Source: a virus. From it: a DNA stretch of 27,329 bases. Made by a program: the position numbers and the translations under genes. Under the pieces are notes generated by a model. It ran no database searches and had not been told where the DNA came from. It saw only the letters and a list, made by a program, of their open reading frames with translations. The DNA is taken from positions 1 through 27,329 of IMG/VR virus record IMGVR_UViG_3300007541_000156, one strand, 5' to 3'. Positions 15,575-22,321 of this stretch are shown here, in pieces. Each line of letters begins with the position of its first letter. Position 1 is the first letter of the stretch.

Positions 15575-15626
15575 GGGGAGGCCGTAAACCACATCTCCAG
15601 TACCCCCTTTTGTTTACGGTCTCCCC
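15575..15626 (+). promoter_or_regulatory. Long imperfect hairpin in the polymerase gene leader
   Basis: GGGGAGGCCGTAAAC (15575-15589) can pair with GTTTACGGTCTCCCC (15612-15626). That is 15 base pairs with a single G-T wobble and a 22-base loop. No T-run follows it, so it is not a standard intrinsic terminator. The stem ends 13 bases before the ATG at 15640, four bases ahead of the AGGGG ribosome binding site (15631-15635). The C-run in the loop (15603-15607) is complementary to that site. A role as a translational control or processing site is inferred. Confidence 0.55.
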
Positions 15627-15639
15627 AACTAGGGGCATT

Positions 15640-17631
15640 ATGAATCTAATTACAACAGACGAGCAGCTTCAAGAATTTGTTGAGTATTACTCCAAAGTTG
15701 AAGCATTTGCTTTTGACGTAGAAACCATTGGTAAGCGTCGTGCGCATCCTGTTGTCAATGATGTAGCTTGGATTTCCTTCGCAACAGAAGGCAGAGTAGA
15801 TGTTATTCCTATGGGCCACCCAAACGGTGACTTTGAGTTTTATACTAAACCACTATTAAAAGCAGGCAAAGAGCGCATCGACAAGGGCAAGCCCCTAACA
15901 GACACCCACTTTTCAAAGAACAAAGAGCGTTGGGTTCCTCAGTTTAGTGACCCTCCCACTCAGCTACTGCCCGCTACAGTTTTCTCTGCTATTCGTCCCC
16001 TCATGTTTGGGAAGCAACTAAAGATTGGTCACAACGTTAAGTTTGACCTGAAGTCTGTTGCAAAGTACTACAGAGGACAAGTACCTACAAAGCCTTATTT
16101 TGACACTTTGATGGCTGGAATCATTGTTAATAACCTGAACCGCAACATGCTTAGCCTCAAAGAGTCCGTGAAGCGAGAGCTGAGCATCGAGATTGAAAAG
16201 GGAGTAGGAGAGGATATCTCTCAGCACTCTTTTGACGATGTTGCTAAGTACTCCGCAATTGATGCCGAAGTAACTTGGAAGTTATACAAAGTTTTAAACT
16301 CTAAGCTTGATGATAACCTCCAAAAGGTTTGGAGACTGGAGATGGATGTTCTCGGTGCGCTTTGTGACATGGAGCTTACTGGCGCTCCTATCGATGAAGA
16401 ACAGCTACAGTTTCTATCAGAGCAGATAACGGAAGACTTAGAAAAGGCAAAAGCAAAAGCGTTCAAAGAAGCTGGCGAAGCTTTTTCGATTAACTCTGTT
16501 CCCACTAAACAGCTTTTACTTTTTGGAGGAGACAAGCCTCGCCTTAAACCAAACATTAAGTTTAGAAACTCCTTAACCCCTAAAGGCAAAGAGTTGGTGA
16601 AAGCAGGTAAGGACGTTGACTACAGCTCCTATTCTGTTAGCTCAGATGCTTTAGAGCCGTTCAGGGGCAAAGACACTTTGGTTGACGCTCTTTTGGAATA
16701 TCAGGATTTAAATAAACTCCTTACAACGTATGTGACCCCGTACACAGGGGGAACTATAACTAGAACCACCAACGGCAAAGAGCGACAAGTAGAAAAAGAC
16801 AGCCTGTTAATCAACGGCAGGGTGCATACCAAGTTCAACGCTCACGGTGCTGACACTGGAAGGTTTAGTTCTAGTGAACCAAACTTGCAGAACATCCCCT
16901 CTTCAGGAGATTACGGCAAGCTAGTTCGCAACTTGTTTATTGCACCCCCAGGGCACAAGCTTGTTGTTGCTGACTATTCGCAGATTGAGCCCCGAATTAT
17001 TGCTGCTTTTTCTAGAGACGAGCGATTGGTAAATAACTATTTAACTGGCGGAGATATCTACACCACGATTGGTGACACAATGGGAGTAGACCGCAAGGTA
17101 GGAAAGATGCTAGTTCTAGCAATTTCGTACGGAGTTGGCCCCGACAAGATTGCGTCTTCTATTGGCTGTTCAATAAAAGAGGCCCAAGACTTGATGAATC
17201 GATTTGAAGCAAAGTTTTCATCAATTAAAAAGTATAAAGCAGCAGTTATTCGCCGTGCTAAAGAGCAGCGACCAATGCCGTTTGCATCAACCATTTTTGG
17301 TAGGCGACGTTATATCCCTGAGCTAAAGAGTAAGGAATATTCCTTACTAGCTAGAGCAGAGCGTCAAGCTTTCAACACAGTTATTCAGGGTTCTGCAGCA
17401 GACATAATGAAGTTGGCATTAGTGCGTGCCCATTCCTGCTTTATTAGCGAACCTAGTGTTAATCTAATCCTCACAGTTCATGACGAGCTGGTAACTGTAA
17501 CACCAGAAGACAGGGTGGAAGACGTGGTAACTGCTATTAGAACTTCTATGGAAGATATCAAACTCCAACAGATGATTGTGCCCCTAGTTGCTGACATCCA
17601 TGTTGTCGACAAGTGGGGAGAAGCTAAATAG
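15640..17631 (+). CDS. polA: Family-A DNA polymerase with proofreading domain
   Basis: This 663-residue protein is a T7/Pol I-type replicative polymerase. The N-terminal 3'-5' exonuclease has DVE (D26, E28), IGHNVKFDLK and YSAIDAEV, so proofreading looks intact. Polymerase motif A is VVADYSQIEPR with D445. Motif B is RKVGKMLVLAISYG, and motif C is VHDE with D615. There is no 5'-3' exonuclease domain. In motif B the residue equivalent to E. coli Phe762 is Leu493, a variant known from many environmental phages. I chose ATG 15640 because AGGGG precedes it; a TTG at 15610 would begin inside the hairpin. The frame ends in a TAG that overlaps the next GTG. Confidence 0.9.
   Translation: MNLITTDEQLQEFVEYYSKVEAFAFDVETIGKRRAHPVVNDVAWISFATEGRVDVIPMGHPNGDFEFYTKPLLKAGKERIDKGKPLTDTHFSKNKERWVPQFSDPPTQLLPATVFSAIRPLMFGKQLKIGHNVKFDLKSVAKYYRGQVPTKPYFDTLMAGIIVNNLNRNMLSLKESVKRELSIEIEKGVGEDISQHSFDDVAKYSAIDAEVTWKLYKVLNSKLDDNLQKVWRLEMDVLGALCDMELTGAPIDEEQLQFLSEQITEDLEKAKAKAFKEAGEAFSINSVPTKQLLLFGGDKPRLKPNIKFRNSLTPKGKELVKAGKDVDYSSYSVSSDALEPFRGKDTLVDALLEYQDLNKLLTTYVTPYTGGTITRTTNGKERQVEKDSLLINGRVHTKFNAHGADTGRFSSSEPNLQNIPSSGDYGKLVRNLFIAPPGHKLVVADYSQIEPRIIAAFSRDERLVNNYLTGGDIYTTIGDTMGVDRKVGKMLVLAISYGVGPDKIASSIGCSIKEAQDLMNRFEAKFSSIKKYKAAVIRRAKEQRPMPFASTIFGRRRYIPELKSKEYSLLARAERQAFNTVIQGSAADIMKLALVRAHSCFISEPSVNLILTVHDELVTVTPEDRVEDVVTAIRTSMEDIKLQQMIVPLVADIHVVDKWGEAK
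17329..17348 (+). repeat. Perfect 20-base palindrome inside the polymerase gene
   Basis: AGTAAGGAATATTCCTTACT is a perfect, spacer-free palindrome (10-base arms). It encodes K-S-K-E-Y-S-L-L between motif B and motif C of the polymerase. In 27 kb of random sequence, fewer than 0.05 such palindromes would be expected (27329 divided by four to the tenth). It may be a protein-binding dyad, or a codon accident. Confidence 0.7.
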
Positions 17632-18062
17632 TGTTTTGGAATCGTAGACGGAAAAATCCTGACCTTACTCTGACTGAGATTACTTCCAGACTACGTGGGT
17701 TTATTCTCGACTCGCAGATAAACAATGCCCACGAAATTAGCGTTATTCTAGGGTGTGCTATTACCAGTGAAGAGGTGGCTGAAAAAGAGGAAGAAGAGAG
17801 CGAAAAGCGAGTAGACGCTATCTCTTATCTATTTCCTCTAATTTATGCTCACGCCCACGCATTGTCTGAGGGAGCCACGTCCTTTCAGCGTCAAGCCCTT
17901 CCAAGCCTAGGAGAGATGCCAAACATCCCCGAAGAAGTTTGGATTGAATCAAGAAAACTAATGGAGCAAGTATCAGTAGCTGCGCTGGTTGGAAGTATCT
18001 CGCAACTAGTAGATATGGGCCTCCTTGAAGTTCCAAAGATGAGGAAAAAGAATGGGATATAG
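17631..18062 (+). CDS. Hypothetical protein after the polymerase
   Basis: This 143-residue protein is not recognised. It is helical, with a basic first 12 residues (MFWNRRRKNPDL), a highly acidic helix at about residues 48-60 (EEVAEKEEEESEKR) and a C-terminal helix pair (EEVWIESRKLMEQVSVAALV) that may form a small interaction domain. There are no catalytic or metal-binding motifs; a single cysteine is present. The GTG start shares its first G with the polymerase TAG stop, so it is translationally coupled to it. That suggests a polymerase accessory protein, but this is by position only. Confidence 0.6.
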   Translation: MFWNRRRKNPDLTLTEITSRLRGFILDSQINNAHEISVILGCAITSEEVAEKEEEESEKRVDAISYLFPLIYAHAHALSEGATSFQRQALPSLGEMPNIPEEVWIESRKLMEQVSVAALVGSISQLVDMGLLEVPKMRKKNGI

Positions 18063-18426
18063 CGAAGACTGGTGGGCAAAAAAGCTCGCCAACAACTCTA
18101 ACACTCCACGAGAAATACCCTCAGCCCCACCGTCGCAACAGCCGATGACTAGGTTTGAGCAACCAACCGCTACTAATGACCCCGCTGCTAAGGCCCAGAG
18201 TGCAAAGCTCACAGACTCCTGTCCCGATTGTGGTTCAGCCAATTATTTTGGTATTCAAGGCTCTAGACCACGGTGCTATGAGTGCGGCTACCCAATGGAG
18301 CAATCTGGAAGTCGTTATGGAGCATTAGCGGGTGCTAATGTTGAGGGAGACACTAAGTCTGCACAAGGCAACGACACTAGAAACAACTACAATCCACAAG
18401 AAGTGATTGGGAGGATAGATGGATAA
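18052..18426 (+). CDS. Zinc-ribbon protein with disordered N-terminus
   Basis: This 124-residue protein has one zinc ribbon at residues 57-78: C57-P-D-C60, then RCYEC with C75 and C78. The first 50 residues are Pro-, Ser- and Gln-rich (about residues 19-45) and probably disordered. The C-terminal tail is Asn- and Gly-rich. Phage zinc ribbons of this kind are usually DNA- or RNA-polymerase-binding adaptors, but no partner is shown here. The ATG lies 10 bases inside the preceding gene and the next gene overlaps it by 8 bases, so the group from 17631 to 18794 is a tight translational chain leading into recA. Confidence 0.65.
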   Translation: MGYSEDWWAKKLANNSNTPREIPSAPPSQQPMTRFEQPTATNDPAAKAQSAKLTDSCPDCGSANYFGIQGSRPRCYECGYPMEQSGSRYGALAGANVEGDTKSAQGNDTRNNYNPQEVIGRIDG

Positions 18427-18604
18427 CACAATGTTTAAAACCATTCCACTAGAAACAGCCGTGGAATACCACACGTTTGCTGCCGAGCGTGGCAGGAATG
18501 CAGGAAAGATTGAAGAGCACAAGCGAATTATGGACCTTCTAAAAAAGAAGGGTATGTATGACGCAATTATGGTGATAAAAAAGGCTGATGAGCAGGCTTC
18601 CTGA
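18419..18604 (+). CDS. Small helical protein, GRxxGxxxEHxRI type
   Basis: This 61-residue protein has a helix with the pattern ERGRNAGKIEEHKRIMDLLK (residues 20-39) and a second helix near the end. The same kind of segment, a Gly-Arg/Gln-rich turn followed by Glu and an RI or MI pair, appears in the products of 18588-18794 and 19821-20048. Small proteins like these are common in actinobacteriophages and have no known role. It has its own GGGAGG site and overlaps both neighbours (8 and 17 bases), so I believe it is a real gene despite its size. Confidence 0.6.
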   Translation: MDNTMFKTIPLETAVEYHTFAAERGRNAGKIEEHKRIMDLLKKKGMYDAIMVIKKADEQAS

Positions 18605-18794
18605 TTTAGATTACGTATTCGAACCTGACGATAATCAAGAAAAGATTGCCGATGCATGGATTGCAGAAGGTCGCCGTCAGGAGCGTCACCGTATTTTAAC
18701 CCTTATTGAGCTAGACTTACTAACAACACCAGACATAAAGAGAAGACTGGAGGCACTAGTCTATGGAGGCTATGAAAATGTCCCTAAACCCTGA
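18588..18794 (+). CDS. Small helical protein, second copy of the type
   Basis: This 68-residue protein has EGRRQERHRILTLIELDLL at about residues 25-43, which resembles the preceding small protein and the one after recA. An acidic N-terminus (DLDYVFEPDDNQEKIADAWI) comes first. It starts 17 bases inside the previous gene with only a weak AAGG site, and its end overlaps the recA start region, so it is probably translated by coupling. Function is unknown. It contains no cysteines or membrane segments. Confidence 0.55.
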   Translation: MSRLPDLDYVFEPDDNQEKIADAWIAEGRRQERHRILTLIELDLLTTPDIKRRLEALVYGGYENVPKP

Positions 18795-19818
18795 TGCTCA
18801 GAGAGTAATTGCCGAGCTAAACAAGCGGTTTGGAGCAAGCACCGTTGTAATCGGAAGTGACATTACTTCTGACCTAACCCCAAGAATGACCACAGGGTCT
18901 ACTACTTTCGACTATGTACTAGGCGGAGGATTCCCAGGAAACCAGTGGAACGAACTTATTGGAGAACCATCTCACGGAAAGACTGCTATTGCACTGAAGT
19001 GCATCGCAGCCAACCAAGCAGAAAACCCAGAGTTCACTACGGTCTGGGTCGCTGCTGAGCAGTGGGTTCCAGAATACGCAGAGATGTGTGGCGTAGATAC
19101 TGACCGTATAATAGTTGTTGAGACCAACATTATGGAAGAAGCGTATGACGCAGTCATCGCATTCGCAGAGTCCAAGGCTGTAGACGCAATCGTCATCGAC
19201 TCGCTACCAGCACTTGTTCCTTCTCCAGAGAGTGAGAAGAACATGGATGAAATGACTGTTGGTCGTGGAGCACTGCTTACCAACAAGTTCTTCCGCAAGG
19301 CTGGAGCTGCCATGAAGCGGTCTCTTACCGAAGACGAGCGTCCTGTTCTAGGCATTGTAATTAACCAGTACCGCATGAAGATTGGTGTAATGCACGGAGA
19401 CCCACGCACTACCCCTGGTGGCGAGGGCAAGAACTACGCATTCTTTACTCGCTCAGAGGTTCGCCGTGACGAGTGGATTGAAGAGGGCACAGGCGTAAAC
19501 AAAGTGCGTGTAGGTCAGCGTATAAAAATTCGCACTATTAAAAACAAGACAGCACCTCCACAGCGCATTGCATACGTGGATTTTTACTTCCAAGACAGCG
19601 GCATTTATTCAGCAGGTGACTATGACTTTGCTAAGGAGGTTGCTGCAATGGCAATCGTCAAAGAAGTTGTAGACCGCAGAGGTGGCTGGATTTACCACGG
19701 AGAGAGAAAGTGGCAAGGACAGGAAGCCTTTGTTGCTTCTTTGCGTGAAGAGGTCGACTTAGTGTCAGAGCTACGTGCTAGAGTATTAGAAGTATCAAAC
19801 ACACCAATAGGAGGGTAA
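18778..19818 (+). CDS. recA: RecA-family recombinase
   Basis: This 346-residue protein is a RecA/UvsX-type strand-exchange ATPase. Walker A GEPSHGKT is at residues 62-69, and the Walker B strand AIVIDSLPALVPS follows. PRTTPGGEGKNYAF is the L2-like DNA-binding region, and the RIKIRTIKNKTAPP stretch follows as in RecA. It coats ssDNA and pairs homologous strands during repair and recombination-dependent replication. Two starts are possible: ATG 18778 with GGAGG at 18765-18769, or ATG 18763 with GGAGG at 18749-18753. I prefer 18778 for its spacing, but the extra five residues cannot be excluded. The stop codon is embedded in the AGGAGGG site of the next gene. Confidence 0.9.
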   Translation: MSLNPDAQRVIAELNKRFGASTVVIGSDITSDLTPRMTTGSTTFDYVLGGGFPGNQWNELIGEPSHGKTAIALKCIAANQAENPEFTTVWVAAEQWVPEYAEMCGVDTDRIIVVETNIMEEAYDAVIAFAESKAVDAIVIDSLPALVPSPESEKNMDEMTVGRGALLTNKFFRKAGAAMKRSLTEDERPVLGIVINQYRMKIGVMHGDPRTTPGGEGKNYAFFTRSEVRRDEWIEEGTGVNKVRVGQRIKIRTIKNKTAPPQRIAYVDFYFQDSGIYSAGDYDFAKEVAAMAIVKEVVDRRGGWIYHGERKWQGQEAFVASLREEVDLVSELRARVLEVSNTPIGG

Positions 19819-19820
19819 CT

Positions 19821-20048
19821 ATGGGGCACATGAAGGACTTGTACACAGAGCAGGAAGAAACTCTGTACGAGGAGTACCTTGAGTCACAGCGCAATGAGTT
19901 GCGACTGGAGGGTCAGAGAGAAGCTTGCCTAATGATTAAGTATGACTTAGACAAAAAGTATGAGTCACTTACTCTTTGGGCAAAGCCGTCAGAAGCAGGA
20001 CCAACTGCTCTGAGGGAAGCAATTGAGATTGTGGAGAAGTATCTTTAG
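19821..20048 (+). CDS. Small helical protein, third copy of the type
   Basis: This 75-residue protein is strongly acidic in its first half (TEQEETLYEEYLESQRNELR). It then carries LEGQREACLMIKYDLDKKY, resembling the two small proteins upstream of recA, and a C-terminal helix (LREAIEIVEKYL). It is preceded by AGGAGGG, which is part of the recA end, and its TAG stop overlaps the GTG of the next gene. Function is unknown; the duplication of this type around recA is discussed as a finding. Confidence 0.6.
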   Translation: MGHMKDLYTEQEETLYEEYLESQRNELRLEGQREACLMIKYDLDKKYESLTLWAKPSEAGPTALREAIEIVEKYL

Positions 20049-20365
20049 TGAAATCTGAAGGACAGAAGCACTCTCGAAAGCACGAGAACCGTCTATCAAA
20101 GGTGATAGGCGGCTCCCGTACTGCAGCATCAGGGGCATTTTGGTCACGTAAGGGAGATGTGCGTTCTGAAGAGTTGTTGGTTGAGCATAAGTGGACTGGA
20201 AAAAAATCCAAGACCATTCAATCGACAGAGCTAAAGAAGATAACAACTGAAGCTATCTTAGACGGCAGAGTGCCAGTGTTCGGACTTCATTTGGATGGGG
20301 AGAATTACGTGATTCTTCTAGAAACCGACCTAATGGAGTTAGTGCACAAGGCATATGATAAATGA
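20048..20365 (+). CDS. PD-(D/E)XK nuclease-like protein, possible Holliday junction resolvase
   Basis: This 105-residue protein has the layout of small PD-(D/E)XK nucleases. ASGAFWSRKGDV includes D37, and LLVEHKW gives the E-x-K pair (E46, K48), followed by the TELKKITTEA helix. The SGA...KGD plus VEHK pattern is common in a phage nuclease family that cuts branched or recombining DNA, so a resolvase-like role is the best guess. The GTG start at 20048 shares its G with the TAG stop upstream. It lies next to recA and the Cas4-like gene, and the WhiB gene starts 11 bases before its end. Specificity cannot be told from the sequence. Confidence 0.65.
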   Translation: MKSEGQKHSRKHENRLSKVIGGSRTAASGAFWSRKGDVRSEELLVEHKWTGKKSKTIQSTELKKITTEAILDGRVPVFGLHLDGENYVILLETDLMELVHKAYDK

Positions 20366-20696
20366 AGAAAGATTAGACCATTCTTGGAGAGAACGGGCAA
20401 GGTGCCAAGGTGCTGATACAGAGATTTTCTATCCCCCTAGGGATAAAGAACGGTACAGCGAAATTGCTGCAAAAGCAAAAGAGTACTGTAATGGTGCTAA
20501 GGGCACCTCTCCCTGTCCAGTTCGTGCTGAATGTTTTTGGGATGCCATCGTTACAGATGAGCAACATGGCATCTGGGGCGGCATGTCTCATCGGGAACGG
20601 AATGCTTTCATTAGAAAATGGCAGAAGAAGTACCAAGGAAAACTAACTCTTAAAGAATACGTATACCAAGAACGAGGAGGAACCAGTTGGCAGTAA
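20355..20696 (+). CDS. whiB: WhiB-family Fe-S transcription regulator
   Basis: This 113-residue protein is a WhiB-like regulator. The cluster cysteines are C17 (RARC), C45, C54 (PCPVRAEC) and C60. The beta turn HGIWGGMSHRERN follows, then a basic helix (FIRKWQKKYQ). WhiB proteins bind a [4Fe-4S] cluster, pair with the host primary sigma factor and control genes; phage copies such as TM4 WhiB can repress host whiB genes. Oddly, C45 and C54 are separated by eight residues, whereas host WhiB proteins usually have two. Its presence indicates an actinobacterial host. The ATG overlaps the nuclease gene, and the next gene starts 10 bases inside its end. Confidence 0.85.
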   Translation: MINEERLDHSWRERARCQGADTEIFYPPRDKERYSEIAAKAKEYCNGAKGTSPCPVRAECFWDAIVTDEQHGIWGGMSHRERNAFIRKWQKKYQGKLTLKEYVYQERGGTSWQ

Positions 20697-21529
20697 CGAA
20701 GACGGACTTGCAAAAGTTCTTAGACGCTAAGAAAACCAACCGAAGACTAGTAGGAGACGTTGAGCGTCATTTGCTGTCACGGCCACTAGGAGAACGTAGA
20801 ACAGACGTTCTACATCCCTCTGAGATAATTAAGAGAGACTGGTGCAGACGAGCCTCATACTTTTTGTTAAAAGGCCACACCAAGATTCAGACTCGACCAA
20901 ACTTACGCCTTCAATCAATCTTTGACGAAGGACACGCAATTCACGCCAAGTGGCAGAATTGGTTTTATGAGATGGGTGTGCTGCACGGCCAGTTTAAGTG
21001 TCAAGCCTGTGGCAAGCTGACGTGGGGAACCAGCCCTGACATCTGCGAGATTTGTCAGAGCCGAAACCTTGTGTATGCCGAAGTAACTTTGGTAGATGAT
21101 GAGTTGCGTATTGCAGGGCACACAGACGGTTGGATTAAAGGCATTGGTAACGACTGCTTGATTGAGATTAAATCAATTGGGCCAGGAACCATTCGTAACG
21201 AAAATCCTGACCTTTTCCGTGATTCGCCTGATTTCATGGCTGCTTGGAAGAACGTTCGTCGTCCATTTAACTCGCACTTACTGCAGGGTCAGGTCTATTT
21301 AGAGTTGATGAAGAGAATGGGGCACAACGTTAATGAGATTGTGTTCTTATACGAGCTGAAAGCAGACCAAGACTATAAAGAGTTTGCTATCAAACCTGAC
21401 TATGAGCTTGTTCGCCATGTATTTGATGGAGCTAAAAAAGTAGTAGATGCAGTAAACAACAACGAAGTTCCTCGATGCAATAACAATTTGGGTGGCACCT
21501 GTCCTCAGTGTGAGGGGTATGACGAGTAA
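20687..21529 (+). CDS. Cas4-like Fe-S exonuclease with inserted zinc ribbon
   Basis: This 280-residue protein has the RecB/Cas4 nuclease layout. A first cysteine is C53 (DWCRR), then GHAIH with H83, D147 in AGHTDGW, the E160-x-K162 pair in IEIKS, and Q200 in LLQGQVYL. A C-terminal Cys trio (C264, C272, C275) completes a likely four-cysteine Fe-S cluster. Between the His and Asp motifs lies an extra C-x2-C...C-x2-C set (C105, C108, C120, C123), a zinc ribbon not typical of Cas4. Cas4-like phage nucleases make ssDNA ends for recombination; no CRISPR genes are near, so a CRISPR role is unsupported. The TTG start has AGGAGG six bases before it. Confidence 0.8.
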   Translation: MAVTKTDLQKFLDAKKTNRRLVGDVERHLLSRPLGERRTDVLHPSEIIKRDWCRRASYFLLKGHTKIQTRPNLRLQSIFDEGHAIHAKWQNWFYEMGVLHGQFKCQACGKLTWGTSPDICEICQSRNLVYAEVTLVDDELRIAGHTDGWIKGIGNDCLIEIKSIGPGTIRNENPDLFRDSPDFMAAWKNVRRPFNSHLLQGQVYLELMKRMGHNVNEIVFLYELKADQDYKEFAIKPDYELVRHVFDGAKKVVDAVNNNEVPRCNNNLGGTCPQCEGYDE

Positions 21530-21993
21530 TGACAACAGAGATTAACACCACGGCAGGCTCTATCTGGAAGTCCAAGAGACCAGACTTTGACAATGTTGAA
21601 CTGCCAAACGATATAACACTGTTAAATAGTGAACAACTGGGCGAGAAGTTTACTCAGCTCACCGCATGGGCAGATTACGCAGCATCGGAAGTTGCTCATG
21701 CCCAGATAGCCGAGAGAGAAGCCCAGCGGAGACTTTCTCTAAAAGAAAACACGCTATTAGTACAGAAGCTAGGCTCAGGACTTAAGGGCGAGAGAGTAAC
21801 TCTGGTAAAGGCTCAGATAGCAATTGACCCAGATGTTTTAGACCTTTCTCAAGAATATGAGAACCGATATGCCTACAGAAAGCTCGTTGAAATGACTCTC
21901 CACAACTATGAGAGAGATTTAGCACTGGTATCCAGAGAATTAACTAGAAGAAGCAATGATTTGAGGTCAACTAGAAAAGAATGGTCCCTATAA
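21529..21993 (+). CDS. Hypothetical coiled-coil protein
   Basis: This 154-residue protein is almost wholly helical and probably a coiled coil from about residue 32 to the end (for example ASEVAHAQIAEREAQRRLSL and NYERDLALVSRELTRRSNDL). The first 30 residues are flexible. There is no recognisable enzyme or DNA-binding motif and no cysteine. Its ATG overlaps the Cas4-like stop (TAATG), so the two are made together. A scaffold or partner for the Cas4-like nuclease is a plausible guess, no more. Confidence 0.6.
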   Translation: MTTEINTTAGSIWKSKRPDFDNVELPNDITLLNSEQLGEKFTQLTAWADYAASEVAHAQIAEREAQRRLSLKENTLLVQKLGSGLKGERVTLVKAQIAIDPDVLDLSQEYENRYAYRKLVEMTLHNYERDLALVSRELTRRSNDLRSTRKEWSL

Positions 21994-22034
21994 TGGAGTC
22001 TCATTTTCCCATTTCAATCCCTAGGAGACCCCTC

Positions 22035-22319
22035 ATGCAGGTTACTGTTTACACCACCCCATCTTGCCCACAATGCGAAATGACCAAGAAGGTTCTCAAC
22101 AAGGGAAACATTCGCTATAACATCGTAGACCTTTCTACGGATGAAAAGGCAATGGAGTATGTAAAGCAAGACCTCGGCTATGCTTCAGCCCCAGTTGTAA
22201 TGGCTGGTAAAGAGCACTGGAGCGGGTTCCGCCACGGTTATCTACAGAACCTCATAAAGATTGTACACGGCGAGGAAGCTCACTCAAAGCCTGCTCAAAA
22301 GGAAACAGTAGCGGCATAA
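22035..22319 (+). CDS. Glutaredoxin/NrdH-like redoxin
   Basis: This 94-residue thioredoxin-fold protein has the active site TPSCPQCEMTK with C11 and C14 and the cis-Pro region SAPVV, followed by GFRHGYLQNL. The pattern is that of NrdH or glutaredoxin, which reduce ribonucleotide reductase. No ribonucleotide reductase gene is in this window, so it may serve a host or distant phage reductase. I chose ATG 22035 because AGGAG stands upstream (22023-22027) and the fold starts at once; an ATG at 21981 would add 18 non-family residues and overlap the previous gene. Confidence 0.8.
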   Translation: MQVTVYTTPSCPQCEMTKKVLNKGNIRYNIVDLSTDEKAMEYVKQDLGYASAPVVMAGKEHWSGFRHGYLQNLIKIVHGEEAHSKPAQKETVAA

Positions 22320-22321
22320 CA

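Noticed and set aside
15575-15626. Intrinsic transcription terminator before polA
   Set aside because: A strong stem but no T-run after it, and a long loop.
15610-15639. Polymerase starting at TTG 15610
   Set aside because: It lies in the hairpin loop and stem with no ribosome binding site; ATG 15640 follows AGGGG and fits the family length.
18972-19430. Minus-strand open frame of 152 codons inside recA
   Set aside because: It is fully covered by the conserved recA coding sequence and looks like a codon-bias artefact.
20687-21529. Cas4-like gene as evidence for a CRISPR system
   Set aside because: No cas1, cas2, effector gene or repeat array is in the window; Cas4-like nucleases are common in phage recombination modules.
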